A stretch of 64,000 bases of DNA, taken from assembly GCA_963825425.1 (NCBI GenBank), contig CAWGTF010000017.1, positions 124,001-188,000 of the forward strand, given 5' to 3'. Position 1 is the first letter of the stretch. Every line of letters begins with the position of its first letter. The notes beneath the pieces are model-generated. The model did no database searches. It was not told the origin of the DNA and was given only the letters and a program-made list of their open reading frames with translations. This stretch comes from PALSA-607 sp963825425. Lineage in GTDB: Bacteria; Actinomycetota; Actinomycetes; Acidothermales; Acidothermaceae. This document shows, piece by piece, positions 29,068 to 37,634 of this stretch. The translations under genes were made by a program, and so were the position numbers.

Positions 29068-31133
29068 TAGGGCTTCCAGGTCGCGGTCTTGAACACGAAT
29101 GGGGTGGTCTTGTCGAGCAGGTCGATCTTCGTCAGATCGACCTTTGCTTTGGTAAGGAAGTCGACGAAGGGGGCACGCCCGTAACCCGCCTTCGTCTCTG
29201 CCGGATACTCGAGCACTCGACCCAGACCGGGGTTGATTTGGGTTGGATCGGCTTGCAGCGCGGCGCGCTTGGCTTCTGCGACTTGCTTCCACAACGCAAG
29301 AAACGTGGTGTTCGTGCTGGCCAGTCGGGCGTCGGTGGGGTCGATCCCGAGGTGCTCGCTCCACAGTTTGATCCGGAGTTTGTCGACCGCGTCGGTCGCT
29401 GGGTAGTTGTCGATGCCGTTGTAGATGACGTAGTTGAGTTCGTTGTTGCGGTTGTCGCCCCCCTGAATGCCGTGCAAAATCTGGAAGTAGTCGAGTGACG
29501 CGCCGTCGAGGTTCGCCGAACCGACTGTCGCCCATGTGCCGTCGACCACTGCTGTCTTCGTATGCAGGTAGTTGGGCATGATCATCGGCTTGTTCTGATT
29601 CCTCGACGGCATCGGCGGGTTGTGCGTCCACGCCGTGAAGACCCCGAACCGCTTGCTGTCAGGGTCCTTGGCGCCGCTGCGGATCCGATCGATGAGGCTT
29701 GCCTGCCACGGCGGGTAGAACGGCATGTCGGGAATCACGTTGACCATCACGATGACCTGCAGGTTTGGTCGGCTCGTGTCGTTCAAAGCCGCGGTCAGTG
29801 CCGTGCCGATGGCGTCGTTGGTGAAGTATTGGTTCTCGAAGTAGATGTAGTTCTTGGCGTTCTCGATCGCGCGCAGGTACGCCTCGAGGACTCCTTTCTC
29901 TCCGTCGTCCATGCCGTCGAATGTCTTGCGGTTGAGCGTGCGCACGAGCTGGACGCTGGCCAACGACTCGTTCGTATTGGCGGTCGTGACCGCTGCCGGT
30001 GCGTCGATTGCGGCGACCTGATCGGCAGTGGCGGCGCCCTTGTTCCAGTGCAGGCGGAAGGCGTCGTGCACGTCCTTAACGATCGGCCCACGCGCCGCCA
30101 TGCTGACGTCGTGCACCGGGATCGGCTCGCCAGCTGCGGACCCACGACGGGGCTCGAAGATCGGGTGCGCTTGGGTATCCCAGTAACTTTGTGAGAAGGG
30201 GGAGCCGAGCAAGGTCGCGGCGTTGTCGTCGGTGATGACAGCCTTGGCGTGCACGACGTAGAAGATGCTCGTATCGAACGGCGCGATCTTGGCTGTGCTC
30301 GATGCCGCCTTGAAATAGCCTGCGACGTCGCTCTCGCCGCCGACCGGGCCGCCGCCGAAGAGGTGACCCCAGACGAGCGAGGCGAGCGAGCGCGTCGGCC
30401 CCACGTTGAACGCGTACAGGATCGCGATCATCACCAGCTCCAACGGAGCCAAGATGATGCCCGCGACGATCACCGGGATTGGGATCACGTTGTGGGAGAT
30501 GAGCACCCGCACGGTGCGGTTGTTGGTCGCCGCATCAAGCAGCATCCGCTCGAGCCGAAAGTCGTTGGAATCGAGCTGGCGCGGACTCACCGGATCGATC
30601 GCGGAACCAAAGGACAGCACGATCTCCGGCGCCTCGTTCGACGGTGTCGCGTCGTACTTTTTCGGGACGTCGAGTTGCAGCTGCATGACGTTGATCGACG
30701 TTGTAGCGCCCGCGATCTGATCCTTGACGTGCCCCCAGGCTTCCTCGTCGTCGACAAGCGGCAGGACGGCGTTGCCCGCGCGCACGTCGAGCGCTGCGGC
30801 GCTGCCGAGGAGCGTGACCGTCCAGCCGCTGACGTCGGCCGTCCGCAGATGGATGTCCCCCAGCGCAAGGGTCGTGTCTTCGCCGTCGTCGTGCTGCGAG
30901 GTGTTCACCTCGCGGCCGCCTTGAGTCGTGATGTACACACCCAGCTTGCGGGCAAGCGTCGTATCCTCGCGGGTGTCCAGCGGAATGGTGATCGTGAAGT
31001 TTCCGGAGCTGTCGCTATCGGCGTGACCGAGCTCGGTATCGAACGTGCCTGAGTCGTCGCGCACGACCACATGGAGGTTGGCGATTCCGGTGTCGGTGCC
31101 GTCAATCAGACGCCCGGTTACCGAGCTGCTCAC
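29067..31133 (-). CDS. Phospholipase D-superfamily protein with N-terminal beta domain, first gene of the giant-protein operon
   Basis: This 688-residue protein has two HKD motifs: HAKAVITDDNAATLLGSPF (about residue 285) and HTKTAVVDGTWATVGSANLD (about residue 535). Each has the HxK(x)4D pattern of phospholipase D, which forms and resolves a phospho-histidine intermediate. The first 100 residues (VTGRLIDGTDTGIANLHVVV) look like a carboxypeptidase-regulatory or transthyretin-like beta domain. A hydrophobic segment, VIPIPVIVAGIILAPLELVM, near residue 220 could be membrane-inserting. There is no signal peptide. The start is GTG 31133, and its own Shine-Dalgarno is poor; it overlaps the stop of a short upstream ORF with a strong one. 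It probably acts on phospholipid. Confidence 0.88.
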   Translation of the reverse strand: MSSSVTGRLIDGTDTGIANLHVVVRDDSGTFDTELGHADSDSSGNFTITIPLDTREDTTLARKLGVYITTQGGREVNTSQHDDGEDTTLALGDIHLRTADVSGWTVTLLGSAAALDVRAGNAVLPLVDDEEAWGHVKDQIAGATTSINVMQLQLDVPKKYDATPSNEAPEIVLSFGSAIDPVSPRQLDSNDFRLERMLLDAATNNRTVRVLISHNVIPIPVIVAGIILAPLELVMIAILYAFNVGPTRSLASLVWGHLFGGGPVGGESDVAGYFKAASSTAKIAPFDTSIFYVVHAKAVITDDNAATLLGSPFSQSYWDTQAHPIFEPRRGSAAGEPIPVHDVSMAARGPIVKDVHDAFRLHWNKGAATADQVAAIDAPAAVTTANTNESLASVQLVRTLNRKTFDGMDDGEKGVLEAYLRAIENAKNYIYFENQYFTNDAIGTALTAALNDTSRPNLQVIVMVNVIPDMPFYPPWQASLIDRIRSGAKDPDSKRFGVFTAWTHNPPMPSRNQNKPMIMPNYLHTKTAVVDGTWATVGSANLDGASLDYFQILHGIQGGDNRNNELNYVIYNGIDNYPATDAVDKLRIKLWSEHLGIDPTDARLASTNTTFLALWKQVAEAKRAALQADPTQINPGLGRVLEYPAETKAGYGRAPFVDFLTKAKVDLTKIDLLDKTTPFVFKTATWKP

Positions 31134-31165
31134 AACGACCCAAGACGAGAGGGAAAACCACTCAC
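31130..31165 (-). other. Possible 11-codon leader ORF overlapping the PLD start
   Basis: GGGGAGG (31171-31177 on the plus strand as CCTCCCC) precedes a GTG at 31165 by 5 nt. The ORF reads MSGFPSRLGSL and stops at TGA 31132-31130, which overlaps the GTG start of the PLD gene. It could couple translation into the giant operon. Alternatively a one-base deletion has split the true N-terminus of the PLD protein. Confidence 0.35.
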
Positions 31166-31468
31166 GTCAACCTCCCCGGGCTGAAGGGCGCCGACCGCCT
31201 CCCGTGGAACTTGCGGACAGTATTCCCCTCATCACGCTCTGTCGATAGGGTCTCGACCGGAAAAAGTGTGATTCGACGGGACTCGACACTCGCCGGGCAG
31301 CTCAGCCGGTGCGGGAACCGCCGAGGATTGCGGCGACCCGACGCTCAGGAGCACTCGCCGACGCCGAGGAACGGGCCGGCCGCGGCGAGCTCCGGGTACC
31401 GTCCACGCCCGCATTGGGCGCCGACGCGATCCTCGTTGACGCTCAGCAGTATTGACGCGTCACGCTCG
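31134..31468. other. 335-nt intergenic region upstream of the giant-protein operon
   Basis: This gap lies between the chemoreceptor stop and the PLD start on the minus strand. It should hold the promoter of the giant-protein operon unless transcription continues from the chemoreceptor. Apart from the leader ORF and its Shine-Dalgarno at the operon-proximal end, I see no convincing -35/-10 pair, hairpin or repeat. The minus strand has a weak C-terminal-like remnant (ILGGSRTG then stop, near 31310-31335) resembling the end of the gene at 33838, but the similarity stops there. Confidence 0.5.
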
Positions 31469-33298
31469 TCAGAGCGAGCCAAACTCCGCGACGATGTTTC
31501 GCAGTGTGGCCGCCATCGTGGCCAACTCCGAGGCTGCAGTGAGCGTGTCGTTAGCCCCATCCGCGGTGCCACGCGCCGTTTGCGCTGCGACTGAGATGTG
31601 ATGACTGATCTGATCGGCGCCCTGCGAGACTTCGTTCACCGTCTGCGTTACCTGAACGGTCGTCGCGCTCTGCTCCTCGACGGCGGATGCGATGGAGATC
31701 TGAATCTCGTTGATCCGCCCGATCGTGTGGCTGATTCGGCCGATGGCCGCCACCGAATGCGCGGTCTCGCCTTGAATCCCGCGGATCATCAGACTGATCT
31801 CGTCGGTCGCTCTGGCGGTCTCAGCGGCGAGTTCCTTCACCTCGCCGGCGACCACGGCGAAGCCGCGACCCGATTCACCGGCGCGCGCTGCTTCGATCGT
31901 CGCGTTGAGCGCAAGGAGGTTGGTCTGCTGGGCGATCGTGGTGATGACGTTAACCACGTTCCCGATGGCTGCCGACGACTCGGCCAACCTGCTGACTGTC
32001 GAGTTCGTCTGCTCGGTCTCGCGCATCGCCTCCATACCGGCCGTCGCCGCGTCCGCCGCATTCCGGGCGATCTCTGCGATTGACGCGGTCATTTGCTCGG
32101 CGCCGGCCGCGACCGACTGGGTACTCGCCCCGATGAGCCGACTTGCATTGGCGACGACGTCTGCCTGTGCGGACGCCTGGCTTGCTCCGTTGCTCAGCGT
32201 CGTAGCAGTCGCGGTGAGCCGCTCGGAGGCAGCGGTCAGCATTTCTGCATTGCGAGCGACCTCGGTGAGCACCTTCAACAGCACCGCCTGTCGGTCGGTC
32301 ATAGCTTGCTGGCGCTCGATGTTGACGGCTTGAGCCTTCCGTACGGTCAGGGTCAGCCGAGTTCCGGCTACGAGGAGGGTCGCCGTCGCAAGCCCAACTG
32401 CGTCCTTGCTGACACTCCCGATGCTGGCGAAGACCAAAATGGCGAGGCTCGCGACGGCGCCGAGGCTGGGCAGCACGAAGCCGCCGGCTCGGACGTTGCT
32501 CGTGTTCCCTGCGTGGGCGGGTTGCATCCAGGCCGCCGCCGACAGCATCAGGAGCGAGATTGGCCAGGCAAGAGCGTTCGCCACGTTGCCGACCGTGCTG
32601 TTCGGTTGCACCAACGCGTAGGTGTCGCCGACGAAGTTGACGACCTGCGCGATGCTGGCAACGACCAGAACGCTCTTGCGTGCCTTGGAGGCTGTGGTGA
32701 AGCCGCCCGCCAGAACGCCGAGAAGCAACAGGTCGCCCACGGGATAGGCGATGCCCGTAGCTGACGCCAACGACCAGCCTCCGACCGCGTGAAGGACTGG
32801 ATGCAACACGAATGCAGCAGCGACAGAAGCGAATCCGAGCGCACCGATCGCCCGGTCAAGCCACGGGGTGATCGCGACTCCTCTTGAGTCGCCTCGCAGC
32901 AGCATCACGAGAGCGAGGTAGCACAGCGGGAAGAACATCAGGCCGAAACCGTCCGCAGCCGACGGAGTTGGCGGGGTCGCACCACCGAGCGACTCGATCG
33001 TCAGGGCGGTATCGCCGAAGCCCCACATGATGCACGCCGCTCCCAGTGCCAATGGGAAGGGCGTAGCCACGGATCGTACGGTCCGCCACGAGCCGTGCCA
33101 GTAGCGCAGCATGCATAGGGCGCCGACGGAGACTTCGAATACGTCGACTCCCCAGCCGTCGATGGGGGCGTCATACGAGCCGACCCGGCGGACTGCGACA
33201 GAAACCAAATAGGCAACAACAAGGAACGCAGCGATGTAATGAGCCCGCCGCACGCCGTCGGGGACGGGGCTCTCCTGAAGCTGGCCTTGCTTCTCCAT
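31469..33298 (-). CDS. Methyl-accepting chemotaxis protein with multi-helix membrane sensor
   Basis: The 609-residue receptor has about eight to nine membrane helices in its first 300 residues and no sizeable extracellular loop. A helical cytoplasmic signalling domain follows, with the hairpin tip IAQQTNLLALNATIEAARAG followed by ESGRGFAVVAGEVKELA, the CheA/CheW contact. Such receptors probably sense membrane state or an internal signal. The start is ATG 33298 (MEKQGQLQE) with GGAG close upstream; GTG 33376 would add 26 residues. It is encoded just upstream of the giant-protein operon on the same strand but 335 nt away, so co-transcription is possible but unproven. Confidence 0.9.
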   Translation of the reverse strand: MEKQGQLQESPVPDGVRRAHYIAAFLVVAYLVSVAVRRVGSYDAPIDGWGVDVFEVSVGALCMLRYWHGSWRTVRSVATPFPLALGAACIMWGFGDTALTIESLGGATPPTPSAADGFGLMFFPLCYLALVMLLRGDSRGVAITPWLDRAIGALGFASVAAAFVLHPVLHAVGGWSLASATGIAYPVGDLLLLGVLAGGFTTASKARKSVLVVASIAQVVNFVGDTYALVQPNSTVGNVANALAWPISLLMLSAAAWMQPAHAGNTSNVRAGGFVLPSLGAVASLAILVFASIGSVSKDAVGLATATLLVAGTRLTLTVRKAQAVNIERQQAMTDRQAVLLKVLTEVARNAEMLTAASERLTATATTLSNGASQASAQADVVANASRLIGASTQSVAAGAEQMTASIAEIARNAADAATAGMEAMRETEQTNSTVSRLAESSAAIGNVVNVITTIAQQTNLLALNATIEAARAGESGRGFAVVAGEVKELAAETARATDEISLMIRGIQGETAHSVAAIGRISHTIGRINEIQISIASAVEEQSATTVQVTQTVNEVSQGADQISHHISVAAQTARGTADGANDTLTAASELATMAATLRNIVAEFGSL

Positions 33299-33462
33299 TG
33301 CTCCACGTGGCCAATCTGGGTTCGGACCAACACGGGGCGACCCGATGCGACAACTCGTCACGTCGGTATCGGACACACAGGGGCGGGCTTGAGGACTCCG
33401 GATCCATTGACCGCGTGGGCCGGGACCTCAAAGATGGGGCCGACGAAAGGGAGGTGGCCATC

Positions 33463-33786
33463 GTGGCCAAGTACCTCTTCAAGGCCTCGTATACCCCAGA
33501 AGGCATTAAGGGCGTCATGAAGGAGGGTGGCAGCTCCCGGGTCAACGCCGTCGAGAAGACCGTGGCAGGCTTGGGCGGGACGCTGGAGTCGTTCTACTTC
33601 GCCTTCGGCGCCACGGACGTCTTTGTGACGGTCGACCTGCCTGACCACGCCACCGCCGTCGCGTTCGCATCGGCGGTCGGGTCCACCGGAGCTCTCAGCG
33701 CGACCGAGACGGTCGTCCTGCTGACCCCGGGCGAGATCGACGCCGCTATCCACAAGTCGGTCGACTACAGAGCGCCGGGCTCGTAG
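33463..33786 (+). CDS. GYD-domain protein
   Basis: This 107-residue small alpha/beta protein opens MAKYLFKASYTPEGIKGVMK and has the GGTLESFYFAFGATDVFVTV core of the GYD family. Members are small ferredoxin-like proteins of unsettled function. GTG 33463 is preferred because AAAGGGAGG precedes it by 8 nt and the resulting N-terminus fits the family. It is transcribed divergently from the chemoreceptor and is probably monocistronic. Confidence 0.85.
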   Translation: MAKYLFKASYTPEGIKGVMKEGGSSRVNAVEKTVAGLGGTLESFYFAFGATDVFVTVDLPDHATAVAFASAVGSTGALSATETVVLLTPGEIDAAIHKSVDYRAPGS

Positions 33787-33837
33787 CGCCTCCCGGCGAG
33801 GGTCCGCGATCTCTGCGGACCCGACGCCGCGGAAAGT

Positions 33838-34212
33838 TCAGCTGGTGCGGAAGCCGCCGAGGAACCGGCGGAACACGCCGCCTTCGGGTGCCAGCGGCTG
33901 GGCGGCCACTGCTGGTTTCGCCGCCCGGTGGGCGATCGGCAGGTCATAGTCGGTGTTGGCGATGGCGTCGATGATCTGGGCCTCGTCGAAGTCGGCCGAC
34001 CCTTCAATCACCGGGACGAATCCGACGAGCATGCCGTCGCGCATGACCTGAGCCTCCAGCTCGGCCGTGTCGTCGGAGTCCCACACCGCTTCGCGCGCAT
34101 CGGACAGTGCGACTCGTACGCCGAACTGGTACACGCCCTCCTTCGACATGCGCGCGTCGACGCCGCGCGCCCGCAGGGCGTCGACGACTCGTTGTGCCCG
34201 GTTCTCGTCCAT
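33838..34212 (-). CDS. Hypothetical protein, 124 aa
   Basis: I do not recognise this protein. It is acidic and begins MDENRAQRVVDALRARGVDA, then has a beta-rich middle (YQFGVRVALSDAREAVWDSD) and a mobile Ala/Pro-rich segment before the C-terminal GGVFRRFLGGFRTS. There is no signal peptide or membrane helix. It converges with the GYD gene and is followed upstream by a 91-nt gap to the PLD lipoprotein stop. The codon pattern and clean frame support a real gene. Confidence 0.65.
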   Translation of the reverse strand: MDENRAQRVVDALRARGVDARMSKEGVYQFGVRVALSDAREAVWDSDDTAELEAQVMRDGMLVGFVPVIEGSADFDEAQIIDAIANTDYDLPIAHRAAKPAVAAQPLAPEGGVFRRFLGGFRTS

Positions 34213-34303
34213 GCCTCAAGACTCCCGCTGCTCGTCAGGCCTCAAAACTACCGAACGCGGGACGACGATGTCGGGAGCCTCACCCGCCGCCACTGGTAGT
34301 GGC

Positions 34304-35341
34304 CTAGCTCCGCCAGCTCTTCGCTCCCGCCGCGTCGGACTTCAGCGTGGCGGTCAGGCCGCCCACGATCCCGGGGTCGGCGGTCTCGACGCCGAGTTCT
34401 CGGTTCGCGTTCAGCGATGCATTCGAGAAGTTTTCGGATCCGACGAACGCGCGCTGGTGAGGGGTTCCGGCGTCCGCTATGACGACCTTCGCGTGAATGT
34501 AGAGCGACGCGCTGGCGGCATACACCCGGACGACGGCGTGCGCGGCGACGAGCGAGCCGAACGCGGAGTGCCAGTTGGTCTGGTCAGTCATGACGACAAC
34601 GACGTGGACGCCGCGGCGGGCCGCACTGATGAGCGCTGCAGTCACCGGCTTGTCGGCCATCTCCTCGTTCTCGATCAGGAGGCTCGACGTCGCGGAGTTG
34701 ATCAGCGAGAGCAGCGCGGGCTGCGACTGATTCGGGCTCCACACCAGATCAGCAGCCGGCGACGCGGTAATGCGGGCGTGCGTGAAGTCGGCGTTGAACA
34801 CCCGTTCGATGGCAGCCACGTCGCTTCGATTCCGGTCGATGACAGCGAAGTCTCGGGTCGAGGAGTAGTAGCGGCTGGTCATGTTCAGGGTCATCACGGC
34901 GGCGACCGAACCGTCGATGACCAGGGTCTTCTGGTGGGTGGCCGCGTAGCGCGGATCGGCCCACGCGACGTGCACGCGCATGTCCGTGAGTTCGGTGAAC
35001 GCCGCCTGGTTTGCGGCCTTCTCCCGGTTGACGTCGAGCAGTACCCGCACGACGACTCCACGACCCGCCGCTAGCTCCAGGGCAAGCTCCGCGTCAGTGT
35101 CGACGAGCTCGTACATCGTGAGGTCGATGGACGTTCGGGCTGAGGCGATCAGCGCATAGATCGGCGCCATCGCCTGGTCAGGCTCGACCAGCAGGCTCAG
35201 CTGACCAGCGGTCGCGGGCGTCGTGACGCCGGACGTCGTGACGCCGGACGACGCCGGACCAGCGGTCTTGGCCGCCTGGCAGCCCGCCAGCACTGCGGCG
35301 GTCACGAGCAGCGCTGCGCACGTTCGTGCCCGCGACACCAT
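34304..35341 (-). CDS. Exported phospholipase D-like lipoprotein
   Basis: This 345-residue PLD-superfamily protein has a lipoprotein signal peptide ending in the lipobox LAGC (cysteine near residue 21) and a Ser/Thr/Gly linker. Two HKD motifs are visible: ATHQKTLVIDGSVAAVMTLN (about 165) and YIHAKVVIADAG with FVGSENFS (about 290). The size and spacing fit the PLD-nuclease or phosphatidyltransferase group on the outer membrane face. ATG 35341 is chosen over the adjacent GTG codons. It is unrelated in domain layout to the PLD protein of the giant operon 3 kb away. Confidence 0.88.
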   Translation of the reverse strand: MVSRARTCAALLVTAAVLAGCQAAKTAGPASSGVTTSGVTTPATAGQLSLLVEPDQAMAPIYALIASARTSIDLTMYELVDTDAELALELAAGRGVVVRVLLDVNREKAANQAAFTELTDMRVHVAWADPRYAATHQKTLVIDGSVAAVMTLNMTSRYYSSTRDFAVIDRNRSDVAAIERVFNADFTHARITASPAADLVWSPNQSQPALLSLINSATSSLLIENEEMADKPVTAALISAARRGVHVVVVMTDQTNWHSAFGSLVAAHAVVRVYAASASLYIHAKVVIADAGTPHQRAFVGSENFSNASLNANRELGVETADPGIVGGLTATLKSDAAGAKSWRS

Positions 35342-35422
35342 CACCCCAACGTAGGTGTGAGCGCCGACACCCGACGAACTCCACGGCTGCGGTGTGAACC
35401 GGGCGGGCTGCTGTGGATGCGA

Positions 35423-35710
35423 TCAGTTGGCGGCGAGATCGTCGATCATGCGAGCAAGTTCGACGTCGAGCTCGGTCACCCCACCCGCGGAATGCGTCGC
35501 GCAGGTGAAGGTGATCGTCGTCCATCTGATGTCGATGTCGGGGTGGTGATCCATACCGTCAGCGATCTCGGCGACCGCATCGACGAGCCGGATGCCGGCG
35601 GCGAAACTCGAGGCCTTGATGCTGCGGCGCAGGCTGGTGGTGTCACCGGTCCAATCCGTCAGCTCGGCCAGCGCCCGGGCCACTTCGACGGCGCTCAGCT
35701 GTTGTTGCAT
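35423..35710 (-). CDS. 4a-hydroxytetrahydrobiopterin dehydratase (pterin-4-alpha-carbinolamine dehydratase)
   Basis: This 95-residue enzyme regenerates quinonoid dihydrobiopterin after aromatic hydroxylase reactions. The family signature is present: MDHHPDIDIRWTTITFTCAT with THSAGGVTELD, containing the paired histidines and the later histidine of the active site. Length matches the PhhB/DCoH family. The start is ATG 35710. It lies divergent from the MutT gene with about 70 nt between starts. No aromatic amino acid hydroxylase is in the window. Confidence 0.93.
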   Translation of the reverse strand: MQQQLSAVEVARALAELTDWTGDTTSLRRSIKASSFAAGIRLVDAVAEIADGMDHHPDIDIRWTTITFTCATHSAGGVTELDVELARMIDDLAAN

Positions 35711-35779
35711 GAATCCACCGTCGCCCGCCGACCGCGATGGAGTCAAGGCGGGATCGTGGCAGACTGCGCGGCTGTGGAG

Positions 35780-36172
35780 ATGCCCGTGCAGGTGGTCGTC
35801 GGCGCCGCCATCGTGGACGGCGAACGGGTGCTCGCTGCGCAGCGGTCCGAGCCGCCGTCGCTCGCCGGATTCTGGGAGTTTCCTGGGGGAAAGGTCGATC
35901 CGGGTGAGACCGACGAGGCGGCGCTGATTCGCGAGTGCCGAGAAGAACTCGCGGTCGACATCATGCTCGGCGCGCGGGTCGGTCGTGACTGGCCGATCGG
36001 TGAGCACGGTGTCCTGCGAGTGTGGTTGGCGGGCGTTGTTGCCGGTGAGCCGACGCCGATCGAGCACGCCGCGTTGCGTTGGCTCACCGTCGATGAGCTG
36101 CACGACGTCGAATGGGTCCCCGCGGATCTACCGATCGTCGACCGGCTGGCCGCGATGATGCTCAACCGCTAG
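35780..36172 (+). CDS. mutT: MutT-type Nudix pyrophosphohydrolase
   Basis: This 130-residue enzyme is of the (deoxy)nucleoside triphosphate pyrophosphohydrolase type and probably removes oxidised dGTP. The Nudix box GKVDPGETDEAALIRECREE plus LAV fits G(x5)E(x7)REUxEExGU except that the last Gly is Ala. FWEFPGGK before it and the C-terminal ALRWLTVDEL are typical of MutT. ATG 35780 gives the family-length protein; GTG 35774 is possible. The neighbours offer no operon partner. Confidence 0.9.
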   Translation: MPVQVVVGAAIVDGERVLAAQRSEPPSLAGFWEFPGGKVDPGETDEAALIRECREELAVDIMLGARVGRDWPIGEHGVLRVWLAGVVAGEPTPIEHAALRWLTVDELHDVEWVPADLPIVDRLAAMMLNR

Positions 36173-36252
36173 ATGGCTCGGCTCCTGCCGCGAGAGCTGG
36201 TGTCCAACGGCCGCAAGAACGACCGTTTAGTACCAGGGCCCTCGCGACCTGC

Positions 36253-37471
36253 TCAACTCGACTTGAGGCTGTTCGCGAGTGCAGTGGCGACCTGCGTCGA
36301 CCACTGCTGGATCATCGCGGTCTGCTGCGGCGTCGGCGCCGCTGTTGCTTTGAGCGAAACGATGTTGACGAGCAGCACGCGCGTCGGCAACTCCGCGTAG
36401 AACCCCGCCCCCGGAAAGTAGAAGCCTGATAGCCACGGTCCGGCAGTGGTCGCTAGACCTGGGTTCTGCTTCTTCCAGAACGCGGCTGTGTCAGCTGCAT
36501 TGGCCCCGACATAGACCGTGTACTGAACGACGTAATCGCCGGACGTCGAAGTCGCCCGTGCGTTACTCGTCGCGATGCCATTGTCGTACAGGAGCTTGCC
36601 ACCGTTGGACGTCGGCGCGCCAAACGGTTCGCCGAAGATCGTGGTGAGCGCCAACCCATCGAGCAGCTCGGCAGCGTACGCACCGCTCGCGATGTCAGCC
36701 GTTGTCGGTGCACCGGCACTGCCCAGTGCGGCTGGAGTCGCACGCCCGCCCGTCGACGTCCAGGCCATTGTCCCTTTGACGCTGTGACCGTCGGTGTAGT
36801 GCACGGTGTAGCCGATGTCGACGCGGTTGCCCGCCTTCGTGCCGTCGACGTCGACGTGATCGATCGTGGGCTGACCCGGAATCGCGTGGGCAGTGCCCGA
36901 AGCATTGGTGCTGCCGCCCGGGACGATGGTGACCTGGCCGAACTGCGGACTCGACACGTTGTAACTGTCGGCGGTCATCATGAACGACAGCAGGTCAATG
37001 TCGTAGGTGACGACCGGCAGCTCGGCGCCGAAGAGTTTGCCGCCGAAGGACACGGTGGCCTTGGCGGTACGGCTCGGGCCGTCGATCGCGATCACGACGT
37101 CGCTGTCGCCACTCGCGCCGGTCGCGTCGTGCCACCCGCCCTGCCAGTGCCCGTTCGCGACCTGTGCTTCGCGCTGCGCGTCGACCACCGACATCGCGTC
37201 CGCGCCCGTCGCGTGCGGTCCGCCGATTTGAACGACATTGCCGGACGTCGAGTGGTTGCCGCCGCTGGCTACCGGCGCCGTGCTGCCAACGCTTGCGGAG
37301 CCCGTTGCCCCGCTCGCTGTGGCGCCGGTGCTGGCGGTGATCGGCGAGGTCGGGTGCGACTTGCCGCCACACGCGACCAGCACCGCGGCTGACGCCGAGC
37401 AGGGTGAACAGGTCGCGCCGGGTGAGCAGGAGGCCGGCGGGTTGGGGTGCCGGTGACTGGGCCCGGTGCAT
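36253..37471 (-). CDS. Tat-type lipoprotein of unknown function; one apparent frameshift in the signal peptide
   Basis: This is a secreted protein, about 405 residues after correction. From ATG 37471 the N-terminus reads LLLTRRDLFTLLGVS, a twin-arginine-like signal, then shifts frame. Removing one base near 37386 restores LLGVSAVLVACGG with a lipobox cysteine. A Ser/Thr/Gly-rich linker follows, then a beta-rich domain with GHWQGGWHDATGA and VTYDIDLLSFMMTADS, and a C-terminal part reporting GFYFPGAGFYAELPTRVLLV. I do not recognise a family. Without the correction, the cysteine would be left without its signal peptide. It is divergent from the ABC-2 transporter genes. Confidence 0.7.
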
Positions 37472-37634
37472 GCCGCCGCGACTCCGGAAAGTTGGGGTCG
37501 GCGGCGTCCAGGGCCGACCCGGATTGTCAGAGCGTACTCAAGACAATCGCGTTGCGCTCGCTGTGCGCGGTCCGACTATGGTGACCCGTCCGGTTACAGT
37601 GACCGGGCGACCGGAGGAGGCACGGAGAGGTGTG

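Noticed and set aside
29068..29631. Upstream in-frame extension of the DUF6603 protein
   Set aside because: It is an out-of-frame shadow of the PLD gene with unnatural composition; ATG 29067 overlaps the PLD stop.
16319..31133. Prophage or contractile injection system
   Set aside because: No tail tube, sheath, baseplate, capsid, portal, terminase, lysis gene, integrase or attachment repeat is visible, and base composition is like the flanks.
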